This document shows positions 1 to 12,134 of a DNA stretch of 64,000 nt, one piece after another. The DNA is from Mucidula mucida. Its lineage: Eukaryota; Basidiomycota; Agaricomycetes; Agaricales; Physalacriaceae. The stretch lies in assembly GCA_015501055.1 (NCBI GenBank), contig JADNYV010000103.1, positions 61,468 to 125,467 of the forward strand, given 5' to 3'. A program made the translations under genes and the position numbers. The notes under the pieces are model-generated. The model saw only the letters and a program-made list of their open reading frames with translations. It ran no database searches and was not told where the DNA came from. The stretch's first letter is position 1; every line of letters starts with the position of its first letter.

Positions 1-3000
1 GAATGAGTTGTGACGCAATGTCGACGCATTTGGAGGAATCATCGTTGGCGATAACCATGACCAACGAAACGAATAAGAGATCGGCGTATTCCTGAACTAG
101 GTTGGATTGGAATTTCGTGATGACGGCACCCAGCAGCTCCATGACGGATTTCCTCCCACTCTCGTAGACATAGGACAGATTTGTAGCCAAGAAGGACATC
201 TGGTGCCGAAGACGTCCCTTGCCCTGTGGATAGTCTAACAAAAATTGAAGAAGGAGTCCTCGACATAACTCCTGCACTTGCGCAGGGTGATTGGTCACCA
301 TAATTTCGGAAACCTTCTCCATTATGTCGTATATTTCCACCACGACGAATTTTCGGGAGACGATAGCGCGAAGCATGGCGAAAACTGTTGCCTGGCGGGC
401 AGGTTCTTCAAGATCTGGGGAAATGAGTTGCAGCAGGAAGACGAGATCTTTCTCCTTGATATCTACGGGCGGACCATCTCGTAGAATGACGGCCAATGCC
501 TTCAAAGCCGCTTGTGCAAGTTCCGATTCCGCACTCCCAGTGGACTTGATTATGTCGAGCGTTTGTCGAACGAGAACCGGAAGGGATTTACCCCACGATC
601 GCAATGGACATTTCACCAGGACCGATATACACTTCAAGCTCATGATGAGGACTGGGGCATTACTGGAATACAGCGAGTTGCCAACAGCTACAAGCATGGA
701 CTCCAATCGAGGGACGATGCCGGATTCATGAAAGTCAAATCGATTCCGGCGCAAGGCAGTCTGGAAAAGATCAAGCCCAAGGACAATGAAGCTGCAAACA
801 ATGCTTAGACACGAAGAAGCTGGAGACACTGGCACATACCGAAATGAATTGTTAGCATAGTGATCATTAACGCCTGTTTCTTCGCGCTTCACCCGGACAA
901 TAGCGTCATCCTTCTTCGCTTTGGATTTGCGACGGAACGGCGCCTCTTTGAGGAACTTCGAGTTTTGACTGATGAGGGCATGACACACGGACAGTATCTG
1001 TTCGGGTACAAGGTGTTGATTCAGGTTGAGACCCGACGAAATCCGCTTCAATGTCTCGTCAACTAAGCCTAGGACCTTAGAGCTCGATGTCTCGTGCAAC
1101 ATAGAGCGTAAAGGCACAAGAAGAGCGCTGAGATACGGTGGTGTGATATGTTTCGCCATGATCGCAAAAGAATCGAAGCCTTTCGATGAGGAGCCACGAA
1201 CCTCGCGCATTTTGGTCTTAAAATCCTCCGACTGGACATCCTTGCCCGATTCTCCAAATATGACCTCTGCAGCTATATGGGCGACATCGGCGACACAGCT
1301 GTCTAGGGTGTGGAAGACCGATGCATGCTCAGGCGAGGTGACATGGGTCAATAGGGCGTGCGTCGTGTATGCGAGAATGTGAAGATGCGGTCCACGTAAC
1401 AGTGCACCGCGAAGCTCTTTGATCATTAGATGCAGGTAAGACGGCCCAAGTGCGATTGCAATCTGCACCAAGGTCTCGCGTGTAAGGTCTCTAGTCTCTT
1501 GAGACCGACTGCGAAGAATTTGGCTCGTAACCGTAAGAAGTCTGGTGACTTGAGACTCTCGGGTCGACGGGGGCAAGTGCTTGGCCACCGCAACGATCCC
1601 GACGGCGACAGGAATGCGAGTAGTGTCCTCTGTGGTAGAATCGCGAGATTCGATGAACTTGAGTAGATCGGGTAACAAGCGATTGTTGACCGCATTTGCT
1701 ACGCGGGAATCGACAGACGAGGGTACCACACCGGCTTCATCGTCTTCTTGCACTTCTGGTGGGGGAATCTCCATATCCATAGGGAAATGGAAGTTTTCCA
1801 AAAGCGCGACGAGTGCGCGAACATAAATCTTCTCCGCCTCGTTCTTCATCTTCGATAACCGCATGTACTTTTGAACAAAATCATGGTATGCACCCCAAGC
1901 CAAATGCTTCGAGAGTCTCCCGGTAGCATTAATCGCGTCATTAACAAGGTGATGGTTAGTCGAAGTTGTCGCGACAATATAGTTGCTGATTAAGGGTAGG
2001 ATGATTTCCGACAGCGTGCCGCTCCGAAGAGGGTGGTCCTCGCATTGATCTGCGAGGCGGCGAAGAGCTCGGGATCGTCGGTGAATCTGCACATGTTGTA
2101 TGTTATTGAAGAAATTGACCTCTTCGTCTCCATCTCCCAATAACACGCGCATGTCCTGGACAGCACTAACCTGCGTGCATTTCTGGACAGAGTAAGCCAA
2201 AACCCCCAATATTTCGGAGCGAACGAGCTCGTTCTTTGATCGCAGACCGTTCTTCAAACCGGCCAATAACGTTCTCGTGAAGATTGATTCGCTCTCGGTG
2301 GTGTGACTGGAAGCAACTAGATCAATGAAAAGGCGAAGAACGGATGCTGAGCTGGTTCGTATGGCAAGCTCCTCTGGGTCATGAATGCTGTTCAACGAAT
2401 GATGAATGATAACAGTCCAGTGGGGGAGAGACAGAGATGTGTGCAGTTCATTCAGAGCAGCGAAGCCTTTCAAACGCCTATCAAAGTCAGGCTCGTCCAT
2501 ACGTCTTTGAGAGTACGAATTGAGATCCTCCAAAAGATCGGCCAGACCTCGCAAGGATGTATTGACGGATGAAAGGCTTCGGAATGCGGCTATGAGACTG
2601 AGTCTCGCGGTCCTCGTACGAAGACTCTGGAATAATGACGATAGCGCCATATACAGTCGAAGGGAATCGTCGGAGGTGGGGTCTGATAGTTCGGGAATGA
2701 GAGGAAGGAGGTGAGAGATGATTTGAAGCAGATCTGCTTTGACCTTCTCCGGCACCAGTTTATGGGACTTGCGCAGGAGCGGGGCGAAGAGCTTGAAAAG
2801 CGTTTTCGCATCGTCGCTGCTAGTGGAATGATGAGCTATCCCGGAAAGAATATGGATTTGTCGCTGAGCCAGACCGTCGTCGACGCCCTTCATCCTCTCT
2901 GCCATGATCGACATATTCCTCAGGAGATGGCCAATGTTGGGCTTCACCACTGAATCAAGAACGGCCGAATCGGAAGCCCCGATTGATAGCAGGGTTTCAA

Positions 3001-6000
3001 CGATGTCAAAAATCTTGGAGATGACAACTGGCTTGACATTGTTCGCTATGAGACAGTCGAAAATCTTGGGAACGAGGCGATTGTCGAACTGCACCAGATA
3101 TAGCGCGTGCACGGCGGAACGACTCCAAACGGTGAAGAGTTCGAGAAGAGCGGAAGGAGATTGGATGTTCTCCGCATCGATCAAAGGTATGCGCGGGGAA
3201 ATGAAGGAGTCAAAGGACAACTTCAGGTAAGGAACGAAGTCGAACTCTACGGGAATGCGAAAGAAATCCGCGAATCGCTTGATCCCAAGCTGACGAACGG
3301 TTCTGATCGTCTTCGTTCCATGACCTACGACGTCTGCGGACGTCTCTTCGCCCTCTTCCTGCTCCACCTCCTCAGCTTGAACATCGGAGCCGAGCTGAGA
3401 CTGCGCTCCTCCCGTGAGCTGAATGGTCTTCCCTAGCAGGTCCGGCCAGTAAGTTACCAGCTTGGAGCCCAGATTCTTGAGGACGTCGTCTAACAAGGTC
3501 AGGAAACCAGTCCTCTGCTTGTCCGTCTCGGCCTTGAGCTTCCCGTCCACTGACACCAAAGGTTTGAGCATCAAGCGAACTAGGACGCCAAGGTCCTCTT
3601 CAGAACACGCTCCGAGGATGCCCAGAATGGTTGTTCGTCGCTCATTTCCTCTCCTCGACTTGCCCTTGCGCTCCAATAAGATACCGTACAGCATCCTGAT
3701 CACGACGTTAGTGATTTCTGAAGGGGCTTCACTCAGATCCAAAGAAGTAAGCTCATCGCGCCATCGTGTTTCATCAAGTAAAGCACGCAGCTTCTCTTGC
3801 CATTGCACGAAGGCGGGAGTTTTGTATGCCAGGAGACATGAAAGAGCAGCGGTTTGCAGCGAACGATCAGGATGGGCTAGGACATCGAGATAGAAACCTT
3901 GGAGTTTGTCGGTGGAATACAAGGCTTTGGGATTGGAAAATTTGGCGAAGAGATTGAGATAGGCAACGAGGTGTTGACGTTGTTGATATAAAGTTGGCGT
4001 ACTGGTCAGGAAGAACGGCACAAGGTCCCTGTTGTGCTTTTCGGTCAACAAGTGACATTGGCCCAGAACATTCAGCAGCTCGAGAGCGTATGATCGGCCA
4101 CTGAAACGAGTACTGAGACCTTTTGTCTATCACGACAATAAGCATCAATTGAATTGACTTAGCGAATGCAGCTTACCTTTGAGCCCGGTGCATTTTGCGT
4201 AACGTCTTGTTGCCATGTTTGGATCACGGTTCGCAGCTTGTGGGCGGACGGGTCCCTCCACGTCCGTTCACTCTCCCAGTCATCTTCTTCTGTGCGTTCG
4301 GTAGTTTCGTCATCCCCAGAATCAACAGAGCGCGTCAGATTTGTTGTTTGCAATTCGGTCCACACCAAAGACCACACGGTTTCACCCCAACCTAGTTCGA
4401 CTACTTCGGCGATGGTATTAGCTGCAGGTTTCCAAAGAGGCTTTAAGTTGACTTTCAATTGCGCGAGAAGCCATCTCGAACAAAGCTCAGCGCAGAGCTC
4501 TGTCGGAATGCCACCCTGAACTGCTTTTCAGTGACGTCTACGGTAGGTAAGATGTTCCTTTTACCTGAGTTATTCGACTCGTCCTGAGAACTCTTTCCCG
4601 AACGCCTCGCACATCCAGAGAAACCTCTTCACCCACTAGACATCTTTGCACGACCTCCGGTGCATCTGAGCAAGTCACAAGGACCCGTAAAGCACTGAGG
4701 CGAAGATCGGTGTCGTGTGAAAGCAGACAATCCTTCAAAGCATTATACACCAAGTCGAATGCTAACGAAGAACTCGTAGGAAGGTAAGTAACGGCGGAAG
4801 ACGGTGAAGCAGTAACCTACTGCGCCAATCCCGTCTGTTGAAGCTCGACTAGAGCGGTTAAGATCATCGAGGATTCGGGCCACTGGGCTATGATGCGAGA
4901 GGTCCAGGAAGACAAGTCAACCTGATTTGACCACTCGGCCTGCGGTCTATTTGCCACATAACGCAGAAGGAGACCAAGACATTGCTCCTGTGGTTGGGAA
5001 GGAACAGAATCCGATGGCAATGACAGCAAATTTTCAATCGCATTGGTCACCAGCGAAGTGACGTCGGGAGATAGATATGGCGAGAGCTTGAGCGCGAAAT
5101 GTATTTCCAGTCCCTGTTACGGGTGTATAAATGTCATTATTGCCTCAATGCAGCGTACACATACCATCTTGGTCAAGCCGGTCCCGAGGCCGGAATGCTT
5201 CTTCAGCCATGCTTCGAGTCCGCGTTTCCAAACCACGTCCACTTCACCAAGCTTGCCCTCTTCGTTAATTTTTGAAAGTAGTCGAAGAACACCCAAAGCA
5301 TCTTGATCCAACAAAGAGATGCTGCGCTTCAGCAAGACTGGTAGGGCTATCATCTTCCAGCCTCCCCAGTTCATGTCTACAAGCACACCGTGCAACTCCA
5401 GAGCGAATTTTAGATGGAGAGGCAGACCGTTGGTCACAAGGGACCAAACGTGCTCAAGGAAGCGCCGACCGCTCCCCATCCAGAGACCCATATCGCCCGT
5501 TGTACTGACCAGGATGGCAGCTGACAGCTTAAGGAGCGCCGCAAAGGTGCAAGGAGTTATCGAAATGCAATTTAGAGTTGGCAGAAGCGCAGCAAGGTGT
5601 TTATCTGGAGCAGGATGACATGCTAATTCATGATGAAAGAATAAACACTTACCTGACATTCGGGAACCATGCCTCACTGAACAGACGACGGAAAGCACTT
5701 CGATCAGTCTTCGCAAAGCCTCCTCGTCACCATCTGCGTTGTGGGTAAGAGCTTTTTGGCAGAGAAAGTCTCCAATGGGAGCAAATCCAGGGCATTTTTG
5801 ACATGGTGGATTAATGCAGTGAGAACGCGTCGAACAAGGGTATAAGTAGATTCCTGGACATCCTGCGGACATGAGATGTAGTACTCGACAAGCGGCGTGA
5901 TGATCGTTGGGGTCGTGGTGTGAAGTGTTTGTGAAACGGACTGGCCAAGGATTAGTATAACGCAGGCAATGATTGGAAGCATATCGCACTTTGCAAGCCG

Positions 6001-6824
6001 ACACAAAAACCCATGCAATCGCGTCCTCGACGCCGGTAAGATCGCCCGCAACCAAAATGACAGCCTCGTCACGCGAAACTAATTTCAGTCTTCGAAGAAG
6101 TGCTCCCCACACCTCAGCCATCGCGCGCTGGACCTCTGGCACGCATTTTACTAGTGCTCCACGGACAGATTTCCATGTTGAAGTCAACAACTCCCGGTCC
6201 GTTGTCGGAACAAGCAGATGTTTGAAGAACAGTGTAAATGTTGAGAGGAGCAACGTGAGAGAGGCACTAGATATTGAACGGGGAAGAAGGCGTAGAAGGG
6301 CGCCTAGAACGTCCAAGTACGCAGGTGCGAGTGATTCCCGAAGGTCAATGATCAATTTTTGGAGGATACTGCAAGGGCAGTTAGTACTCCCCAATAGGAT
6401 GAGTTTAGAAACATACTCTAACAATGCCTTCAAGCCTTCGTCATCAGAGGAGTTCAAAGCCGATATCCATAGATCCACTATCTCGCGCCAATTGTGGAGA
6501 AGGAGGGGAAGTGACGCGGAAAGTGACTGGGATTGGTTTGCATACGAGATGAACGATGGTGACAAGTTCAGTTGTCGCCAATGTTGCAGTGCATCGTGAA
6601 ATTGACATTCTGAATCCTGGATGCGATTTCAGTGAGAACGGACATAGGTTAACCCAAGAGAAAGCGGACCTCAAAATCGTGGTCTCGCTGCGACTGGTCT
6701 AAAGCTGAAGGAAGATGAACGTCTTTTAATTCGCTGGCATAGGATTGGTACTGTAGAGATGTCAGTCTTCATTCCCATAGGCATTTTCAAACGTCCACTT
6801 CACCTTGAACCGCTTGTCTTCCAT
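1..6824 (-). CDS. UTP20: U3 snoRNP / small-subunit processome protein UTP20 (3' end outside window)
   Basis: Giant HEAT-repeat scaffold of the 90S pre-ribosome, needed for 18S rRNA processing in the nucleolus. The N-terminus is resolved. ATG at 6824 gives MEDKRFK, a short intron follows, then YQSYASELKDVHLPSAL, then a second intron, then FHDALQHWRQLNLSPSFISY, which is the family N-terminal block. At the left edge the minus strand reads LLDYPQGKGRLRHQMSFLAT, a conserved block of the C-terminal part, so most of the protein is present and only the C-terminus is cut. Many introns of about 50 bp interrupt it, for example one removing 'gtgcgatatg...ttggccag' near 5950. Near 5789-5796 the frame jumps by one base inside a conserved block (HHVKNA to FAPIGDFL) with no possible intron; one extra C in the GCCC run would restore it. 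The identification is firm; individual intron borders are less so. Confidence 0.9.
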
Positions 6825-7213
6825 ACCAGACGCGAGATGATGATGGATGAAAAAAGCAATCACCTTCGGTCCGAGAAACCGGAGGGGTGGCTCTGCAGGT
6901 TCGGTCGTCGGTTCGATTCCCTGATTCGTCCCTTTTTCGAGATTTGGTGCCGTGATAGCAGGAACGTTGGGTCTACTGCTTGGAGAAGCCCGTAAGAAAC
7001 ATAGACAGACGCTGCGGGAAGACAAAACAAAACATCACATATGGCAGAAATAGCTACTGATACAAGAGTCGATAATGCAGATGATAGAGTATGCTGAACG
7101 TAGTACAGGTTGTACGGTGGATATAGCGATGTAGCGGAAAAAGAGATATGTATCATGCTGGAAAATCACCTCGTAAACCCCCCAAAAAACTGAGAATCAA
7201 CTAAGAACCGCGA
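6825..7213. other. Intergenic: UTP20 5' region and zinc-finger gene 3' end
   Basis: No gene is supported here. It holds the UTP20 upstream region and the 3' end of the next gene on the same strand. A GGTTCGATTCC sequence followed by a T run near 6911-6940 resembles a Pol III B-box, but no tRNA fold fits. Confidence 0.5.
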
Positions 7214-8388
7214 TCATGTTGAATGGAAAATGTTGATGTGTTGTTTGAGGTTGTCTTTCCTACTGAATGACTTTGTACATCCAGGGAACGTACATTCATG
7301 CGCTTCACAGTCAATGAGAATCCGACAAAACAACACAAAGACAGAGGCTTACGTTTTTCGGAAAGATGCAGACTCTTGATATGTCGCTTTAGATGCTCAC
7401 CACGTACGAAGCACTTGCCACAACCCTCGAACGTACAAACATACCGCCGCTTATTTTTATTGGACGACCCGGTTTTCTTGATCCCATAAGGAATAGACGG
7501 TAGAGTCGTCACCTGCGCCTCATTTCCTTCGACAGCGCCAAACTCTTGTGTGACCGGAACTTTCCTTCCACGGCTTTTCTTCCCATCTTGAGCAACAAAC
7601 TCATAATGGCTGTCCTCTGAAACACGAGCGCGCTTTCTAGGTCTGGAACGTCTAGAGCGCCCAGGGCTAGGAATGTACAATGAATCGGAGTCGTCGGAGT
7701 AGGATTCATCATCGTTGTAAGAAGATGCATAAGCGCTGCCGCTTTCAGGCGAGGACACATTGGCGGCATCAAAGGATTCCGGACTCGGACGGGGCGATGA
7801 AGGAGCGGAAAGAGCATTGGACGGACGTTTACGCTTCTCGGACAAGCTTGCACTGTAGAATTTCTGTTCCGTATTGACATAAAGGTCATAGTGATGCGGC
7901 GAAGACTGCTGAGCAGATCTATAGAGGGCCGCAACGGTTGGCGAGTTCGCAGAGGAAGACCGGGAAGACGTCAGATCTGAAACATTGACGAACAGCTCGG
8001 CGTCGTTGGAGGTGTTCCAGTCATTGACCGAAGGTTCTAATTTGAAGGGCGGAGGGCTGTGGATATTACGTTTCGATTCTGTAGGGTGTTCGGAGAGGAA
8101 TGGAGAATTGGCAGAGAGGAACGGCGAGTTGGTCGAACTACCTGCAAAAGGGCTGCGATTCGCGTATGGACTCGCGTAAGGGCTGCCAGCCTGCGCCTGT
8201 TCCCTGGAATGGCGCTCTCCGTGCAAACGTGTCCGCGGAAGGGCTGGGGTGGGATCAAAATTGAGGATGTGCGAGGCGTAGGATGGAAGGCCAGGTATAT
8301 TCGCGTTGCGATGATTGCTAGTAGAGGACCACGATAATGGCGACTTAGGAGAAGTTGAAGGTATCGCAGAGAAAAAATGGGCGTCCAT
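7214..8388 (-). CDS. C2H2 zinc-finger transcription factor, Msn2/Msn4-like
   Basis: Nuclear transcription factor of about 375 residues. ATG is at 8388 (MDAHFFSAIPSTSPKSPL). Most of the protein is Ser/Pro/Asn-rich and low complexity, with a basic stretch (RSRRSRPRKRAR) that may be a nuclear localisation signal. Two C-terminal C2H2 fingers are separated by a 50-bp intron: finger 1 reads CTFEGCGKCFVRGEHLKRH and finger 2 reads CTFPGCTKSFSRKDNLKQH. The join ends in HINIFHST and a TGA at 7214-7216. The helices RGEHLKR and RKDNLKQ correspond to those of yeast Msn2 (RSEHLKR, RSDNLSQ), and two fingers at the extreme C-terminus is the Msn2/4 layout. Binding to the stress element AGGGG is inferred from this and not shown. 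The finger family is certain; orthology to Msn2/4 is moderate. Confidence 0.85.
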
Positions 8389-8634
8389 GGTGGCCGTAGG
8401 AAAACGAGAAAGTGAATCTCACCCTTCTTTTGAAGACTTTGTCGCGATCACTAGTTTATTTCCGGCAGGTTCCAGAGGGCTGTACAAGACAAGACGCTGT
8501 TCTACAGAAGCTTTCACGATCAGCTCAGCCCAGACGGCGCTGATCAATAGCCATCTGCAGCCAGAGCAACAGCTGGAAACCGAGGCGATATTATTTAAAG
8601 GACAGACATTCCAGTAAAAAGTGCAACACATGTC

Positions 8635-9129
8635 TCAATTCCAAGCCAGCCTCGCCTTCCTACTCTTGTGTGAATTCTTCGGCTTCTCGTCATTTCCTCG
8701 TATCAGCGGATTTAGAGCTATACTGTGTCCAATGACGGGGGTGAGTTTGGGATTCGAGGGAGCAACCTTGGTGCACAAGGGTGGGTGATATGGTTCGTAG
8801 AATGGAATGTGATTGTCGTCAAGCATAAAGGCGCGTTTTGGCGGCTGGATCAAAGTTTCTTGACTATAGCGCAGGCACTGTTTCGTTTCCAAAGGTAAAG
8901 GCGGGTTGACGCGTTGGGGAGTATCATAGCATGTTGACAGGAAATAGCAGAGGACGGCGGCAATGATGACGATGATAGCGATAAGTGCGAGGTACGTCCA
9001 TGCGGATAGATGAGCGAGCGAAGGATGCTCTGAATCTACTACGTGGGGCATCTGAGGTGCCATGAGCAGATAAAGTGCTTGACTGTGATGGCGATGAACA
9101 AGACCCATCTCACACTTCACACGGTACAT
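8635..9129 (-). CDS. Small single-pass membrane protein, unknown function
   Basis: Intronless ORF of 164 residues. A hydrophobic segment (WTYLALIAIIVIIAAVLCYF, about residues 45-64) would span a membrane. It is followed by a Cys and then a Pro-rich tail with a basic end (NSHKSRKARLAWN). A second in-frame Met (MAPQMPHVV, residue 23) could also be the start. I recognise no family. Support comes from the clean hydrophobic helix, a good length for an intron-free reading frame, and a telobox directly upstream of the ATG, as at three other genes here. Confidence 0.5.
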   Translation of the reverse strand: MYRVKCEMGLVHRHHSQALYLLMAPQMPHVVDSEHPSLAHLSAWTYLALIAIIVIIAAVLCYFLSTCYDTPQRVNPPLPLETKQCLRYSQETLIQPPKRAFMLDDNHIPFYEPYHPPLCTKVAPSNPKLTPVIGHSIALNPLIRGNDEKPKNSHKSRKARLAWN

Positions 9130-9133
9130 TGAA

Positions 9134-9145
9134 TTAGGGTTAGGG
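9134..9145. promoter_or_regulatory. Telobox (TTAGGGTTAGGG) directly upstream of the small membrane-protein gene
   Basis: The plus strand reads TTAGGGTTAGGG, five bases from the ATG of the minus-strand gene at 9129. Telobox motifs bind Tbf1/Myb-type factors in fungi. Function here is inferred from position and from recurrence at 25722, 53121 and 55600. Confidence 0.5.
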
Positions 9146-9243
9146 CGTTGCTCAAGTCACACCGTTTACACACACACGATCCTCATCAATGACATCATTG
9201 ACAAGACAGGTTGCACATGGATTTCCTCTTCGAAGTACAAGCA

Positions 9244-10317
9244 CTACAAACCGAGATCTTCGCGTGTGTTCAAAAGGCGTCCTACCACATGAAAACTAAG
9301 ATCAGAAGAGGTGACAAACTAGTGAGACTTACCCTCCATCCCACCGGTCACCATCAGGCATTCGCCTGATATGTGTCCGGACACCTTCGTTGATGAGAGG
9401 ATTACGATTTGGGTTGCAACATCGTAAGGAACAGCAACTTTCTTGAGAGGGTACCTGTTACTCGCCTTCAGTGATAATGTAATTAGGAGGCAGAAAGCAA
9501 CCTACGTGGCGAGCGCTTGGTATAGAATATTCGTATCCTTGAGGCTCTCCTCAGCCATGGGAGTTTTAACCCAACCAGGCGCAACACAATTTACGCGCCC
9601 CCAAGGAGCGATTTTCACAATCTCGTTCTTGAGACTCAACGTAAACCCATACATCAACGCTTCCAAAAAGTATTAGTAATGACTTCTCTCAAGTAATCAA
9701 CACTTACCGCTCTTGGTCGCAGCATATTCGGCGTGAAATGCCTCGCCGTATTTCCCAGCAGAAGAACCGACAATGACGATAGATGCTTTCGCCTTCTCCG
9801 AATCAGTTGCGCGTTCCAGGTACCGCAAATACTCTCGGGCAACAAGGAATGATGAAGTGACGTTGGCGTCAAATGTATTCTTCCATCGGCAAGAGACATG
9901 TGTTGCAGAGGCGCGCGCTCCGCTATGTATATCGCGTGATTCAAAATCAACACTTGGACTGTGCCGAATGTCAACGTCGCTTCGCTGAACAACTTGGCAA
10001 CAGCATCTTCTTGGACGAGGTCGGCTTGGGCTAACAGGACGCGTTCCTTGCCCCATTTATCCAAAACGGGCTTCAAAGGAGCTGCCTTCGAATTGTAGTG
10101 TGCCGTGACGCGCGCGCCTTGTTCTGAACATAACTAGCTTGAGCGATATATCCGATGTCGCTTGATCAGAGTAATCTCGCCTAAGAAAAGGGAAGCGGTC
10201 TCTAGACCTATTCCACCACTGGCGCCTGAACAGACGAATCATCAGTCCGCAAAAAGAATATGGGGGTTAGTCGTTACCAGTAACCAAAACGTGAACGTCT
10301 TTCAAGTTCAAGTCCAT
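9244..10317 (-). CDS. Short-chain dehydrogenase/reductase (SDR), one frameshift
   Basis: NAD(P)H-dependent oxidoreductase with a Rossmann fold; substrate unknown. ATG at 10317 (MDLNLKDVHVLVTG) joins to ASGGIGLETASLFLEQGARV. This gives the TGxxxGIG cofactor motif and shows a GC-AG intron (10124-10190). NHAIY stands where NNAG is usual. The catalytic pair is in EYAATKS (YxxxK), with SSAGKYG before it. The C-terminus reads LMVTGGMEGRLLNTREDLGL and ends with TAG at 9244-9246, typical of a fungal SDR subgroup ending in VTGGMEGRLLN. Within MSLA/RWKNTFDANVTSSF (about 9885-9893) the frame shifts by one base; one more C in the CC pair would restore it. It is therefore either a recent pseudogene or a sequence error. 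The rest is well conserved. Confidence 0.85.
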
Positions 10318-10509
10318 GATAGTTCAAAAAGAAGGATAGGTCTGACTCGTTTACCTTTATCATCGTTGACTTGCCGTCGGCCGGCAATTAAGCAGACAGC
10401 ATCTCACATTCAGAACATATACACTACATCTACTTTTCAATATACCTGTGAGTACATCAGTACAAGGACGCCTCATATGCGGTAAGGGAGCTCACATGAA
10501 AATACAAGA

Positions 10510-12134
10510 TCAACTCTGCTCTGCGATGACCGTCTTTTTGCGCTCTGCTTTTGGCTTGTTCTCGCCCGCCCTGGTATGCTTCCGCCTGCGTTCCTCCTTG
10601 ACCCTCTCCGCCTCAAGCATGGTGCGTTTGAGCTTGGACGCCGTATATACAGGTTTAGGCAGATGCCGAGTCCTAACCAAACGTTAGAGTCAACCACAGA
10701 GATCAAAACGACAACGAACCGTGCAACTTTCCCGACCTCTTTATCGTCCTTCCATCGTTCCACAAGTTTGGCGCGATATTCAATCGCCGCGCGCTCTCTC
10801 GCATTGACCACACCCAGCTTTTCAGACGCACTCGATTTCCATACGCGAACGTTGCCATCATCTGACCCAGACACGACAAATCGCGCATCATTTGTGAACA
10901 CCGTGGAGGAAACTCGTCCCATCCGCTTGCCGTGGAAGACGTCCTCTCCCGTTCCCTTATCCTTCTTCCATATTCGCACCGTCCTATCCCATCCACCACT
11001 GACAAACTCGAGACCTGTAGGACTCCATTCGCAACTCATGACTGCTGCTACGTGGGCTTTATAGATCTGTGTCGGGGTGGACATATGCCGGATATCAAAG
11101 GTATAAAGATTGTGGTCTTCGGATGCTAGTAAGAGTGTTGTTGGATGTGTAGGACACCACGAAAGCGCGTTCGAGGTGAATTGCATGATTACTCGTCGTT
11201 CGGCTTTGCCCGTTCGGATGTCGTATAATGTAAATGTCCTGTCTGTGCCAATACTAGCCAGGACACTCGCTTCACTCTGATTGAAGCGGACAGATGTTAT
11301 TGTTTCAGTGGATGTAGGAAAGGTGAGATTGGATATCGGGGATGTTCTGTTTTTATGGATTAGTCTGCATTGCAAAAGAAACGGAAGGCCCTCACTTTGT
11401 CTCGTCCCAGATTTGTATCAAGTCTGATGCAGTAGCAAAGAGCGGTTCGTAGCGGTGGTGATCTATAGAGCTTGTATACAGTTGAGAAAGGACAAGACAC
11501 AGCTATAGATACAAACTCACTTGAACGCGCTCTTTCCCGGGAAAACAAGGGCAGGCTCGTCCTGTAAGACATGTAAGTAGACTGGGATTTAGTGCTCTTG
11601 GCACGTACTGATTGTGATTCAATATCCCACAACTTGACATTCCTATCGACACCACAGCTCAGGATTCTCGACTCCCCGGAAAAGCAGAGACCAGAGACCT
11701 TTCCCTTGTGGGCCTGTGGTAGGCGGAGTATATGCGTTCGTAAAGAGAGATTGTGTACTATGATGCCTTTCTAAAAGTTCAGCGAAAAACCTGCGAGGCA
11801 AGCGTTGGTATACGTACCTCCATCCCAGCTGCCGCTTCCAACTGTAATGAGATCGTGCGGCTTCCTCGCCAAAACCTCTACGGCATCTGTATGACCCTCC
11901 AGACTCGCGACGAACGGCTTTGCAAACATTCGGTCCATTTTAGCAGCATTCAACGCTCGTGTTCGTTCTCTTGCGCGCGCAAAAGGGTGCATGAGGGGAT
12001 CAAGGTTACGGGCCATGGGTGTAGGGTCTCCCGGACGGTTTGGTAGATGTTGAGAGGGTGCATGTTGTAAAACAGATATTTTCTACTTGTCTTTAGCTTG
12101 GCGATTGAGATGAACATAAAATGCTCACCACCAT
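10510..12134 (-). CDS. SOF1: WD40 small-subunit processome protein SOF1 (DCAF13)
   Basis: Nucleolar seven-bladed WD40 protein of the U3 processome, required for 18S rRNA maturation. The start lies in a tiny first exon: ATG GTG at 12134, an intron ending in 'aagtag', then KISVLQHAPSQHL and the family block NLDPLMHPFARARERTRALN. WD blades follow (for example VGSGSWDG, VSGGWDRTVRIWKKD and VVSGSDDGNVRVWK). The C-terminus RHLPKPVYTASKLKRTMLEA then RRRKHTRAGENKPKAERKK and TVIAEQS is the diagnostic Sof1 tail, ending at a TGA at 10510-10512. There are about six short introns. With UTP20 on the same strand nearby, two processome components sit in this end of the window. Confidence 0.92.

Noticed and set aside
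6895..6945. GGTTCGATTCC followed by T run, tRNA-like B-box
   Set aside because: No A-box at the right distance, no acceptor-stem pairing and no T-stem complementarity; it lies in the UTP20 upstream region.
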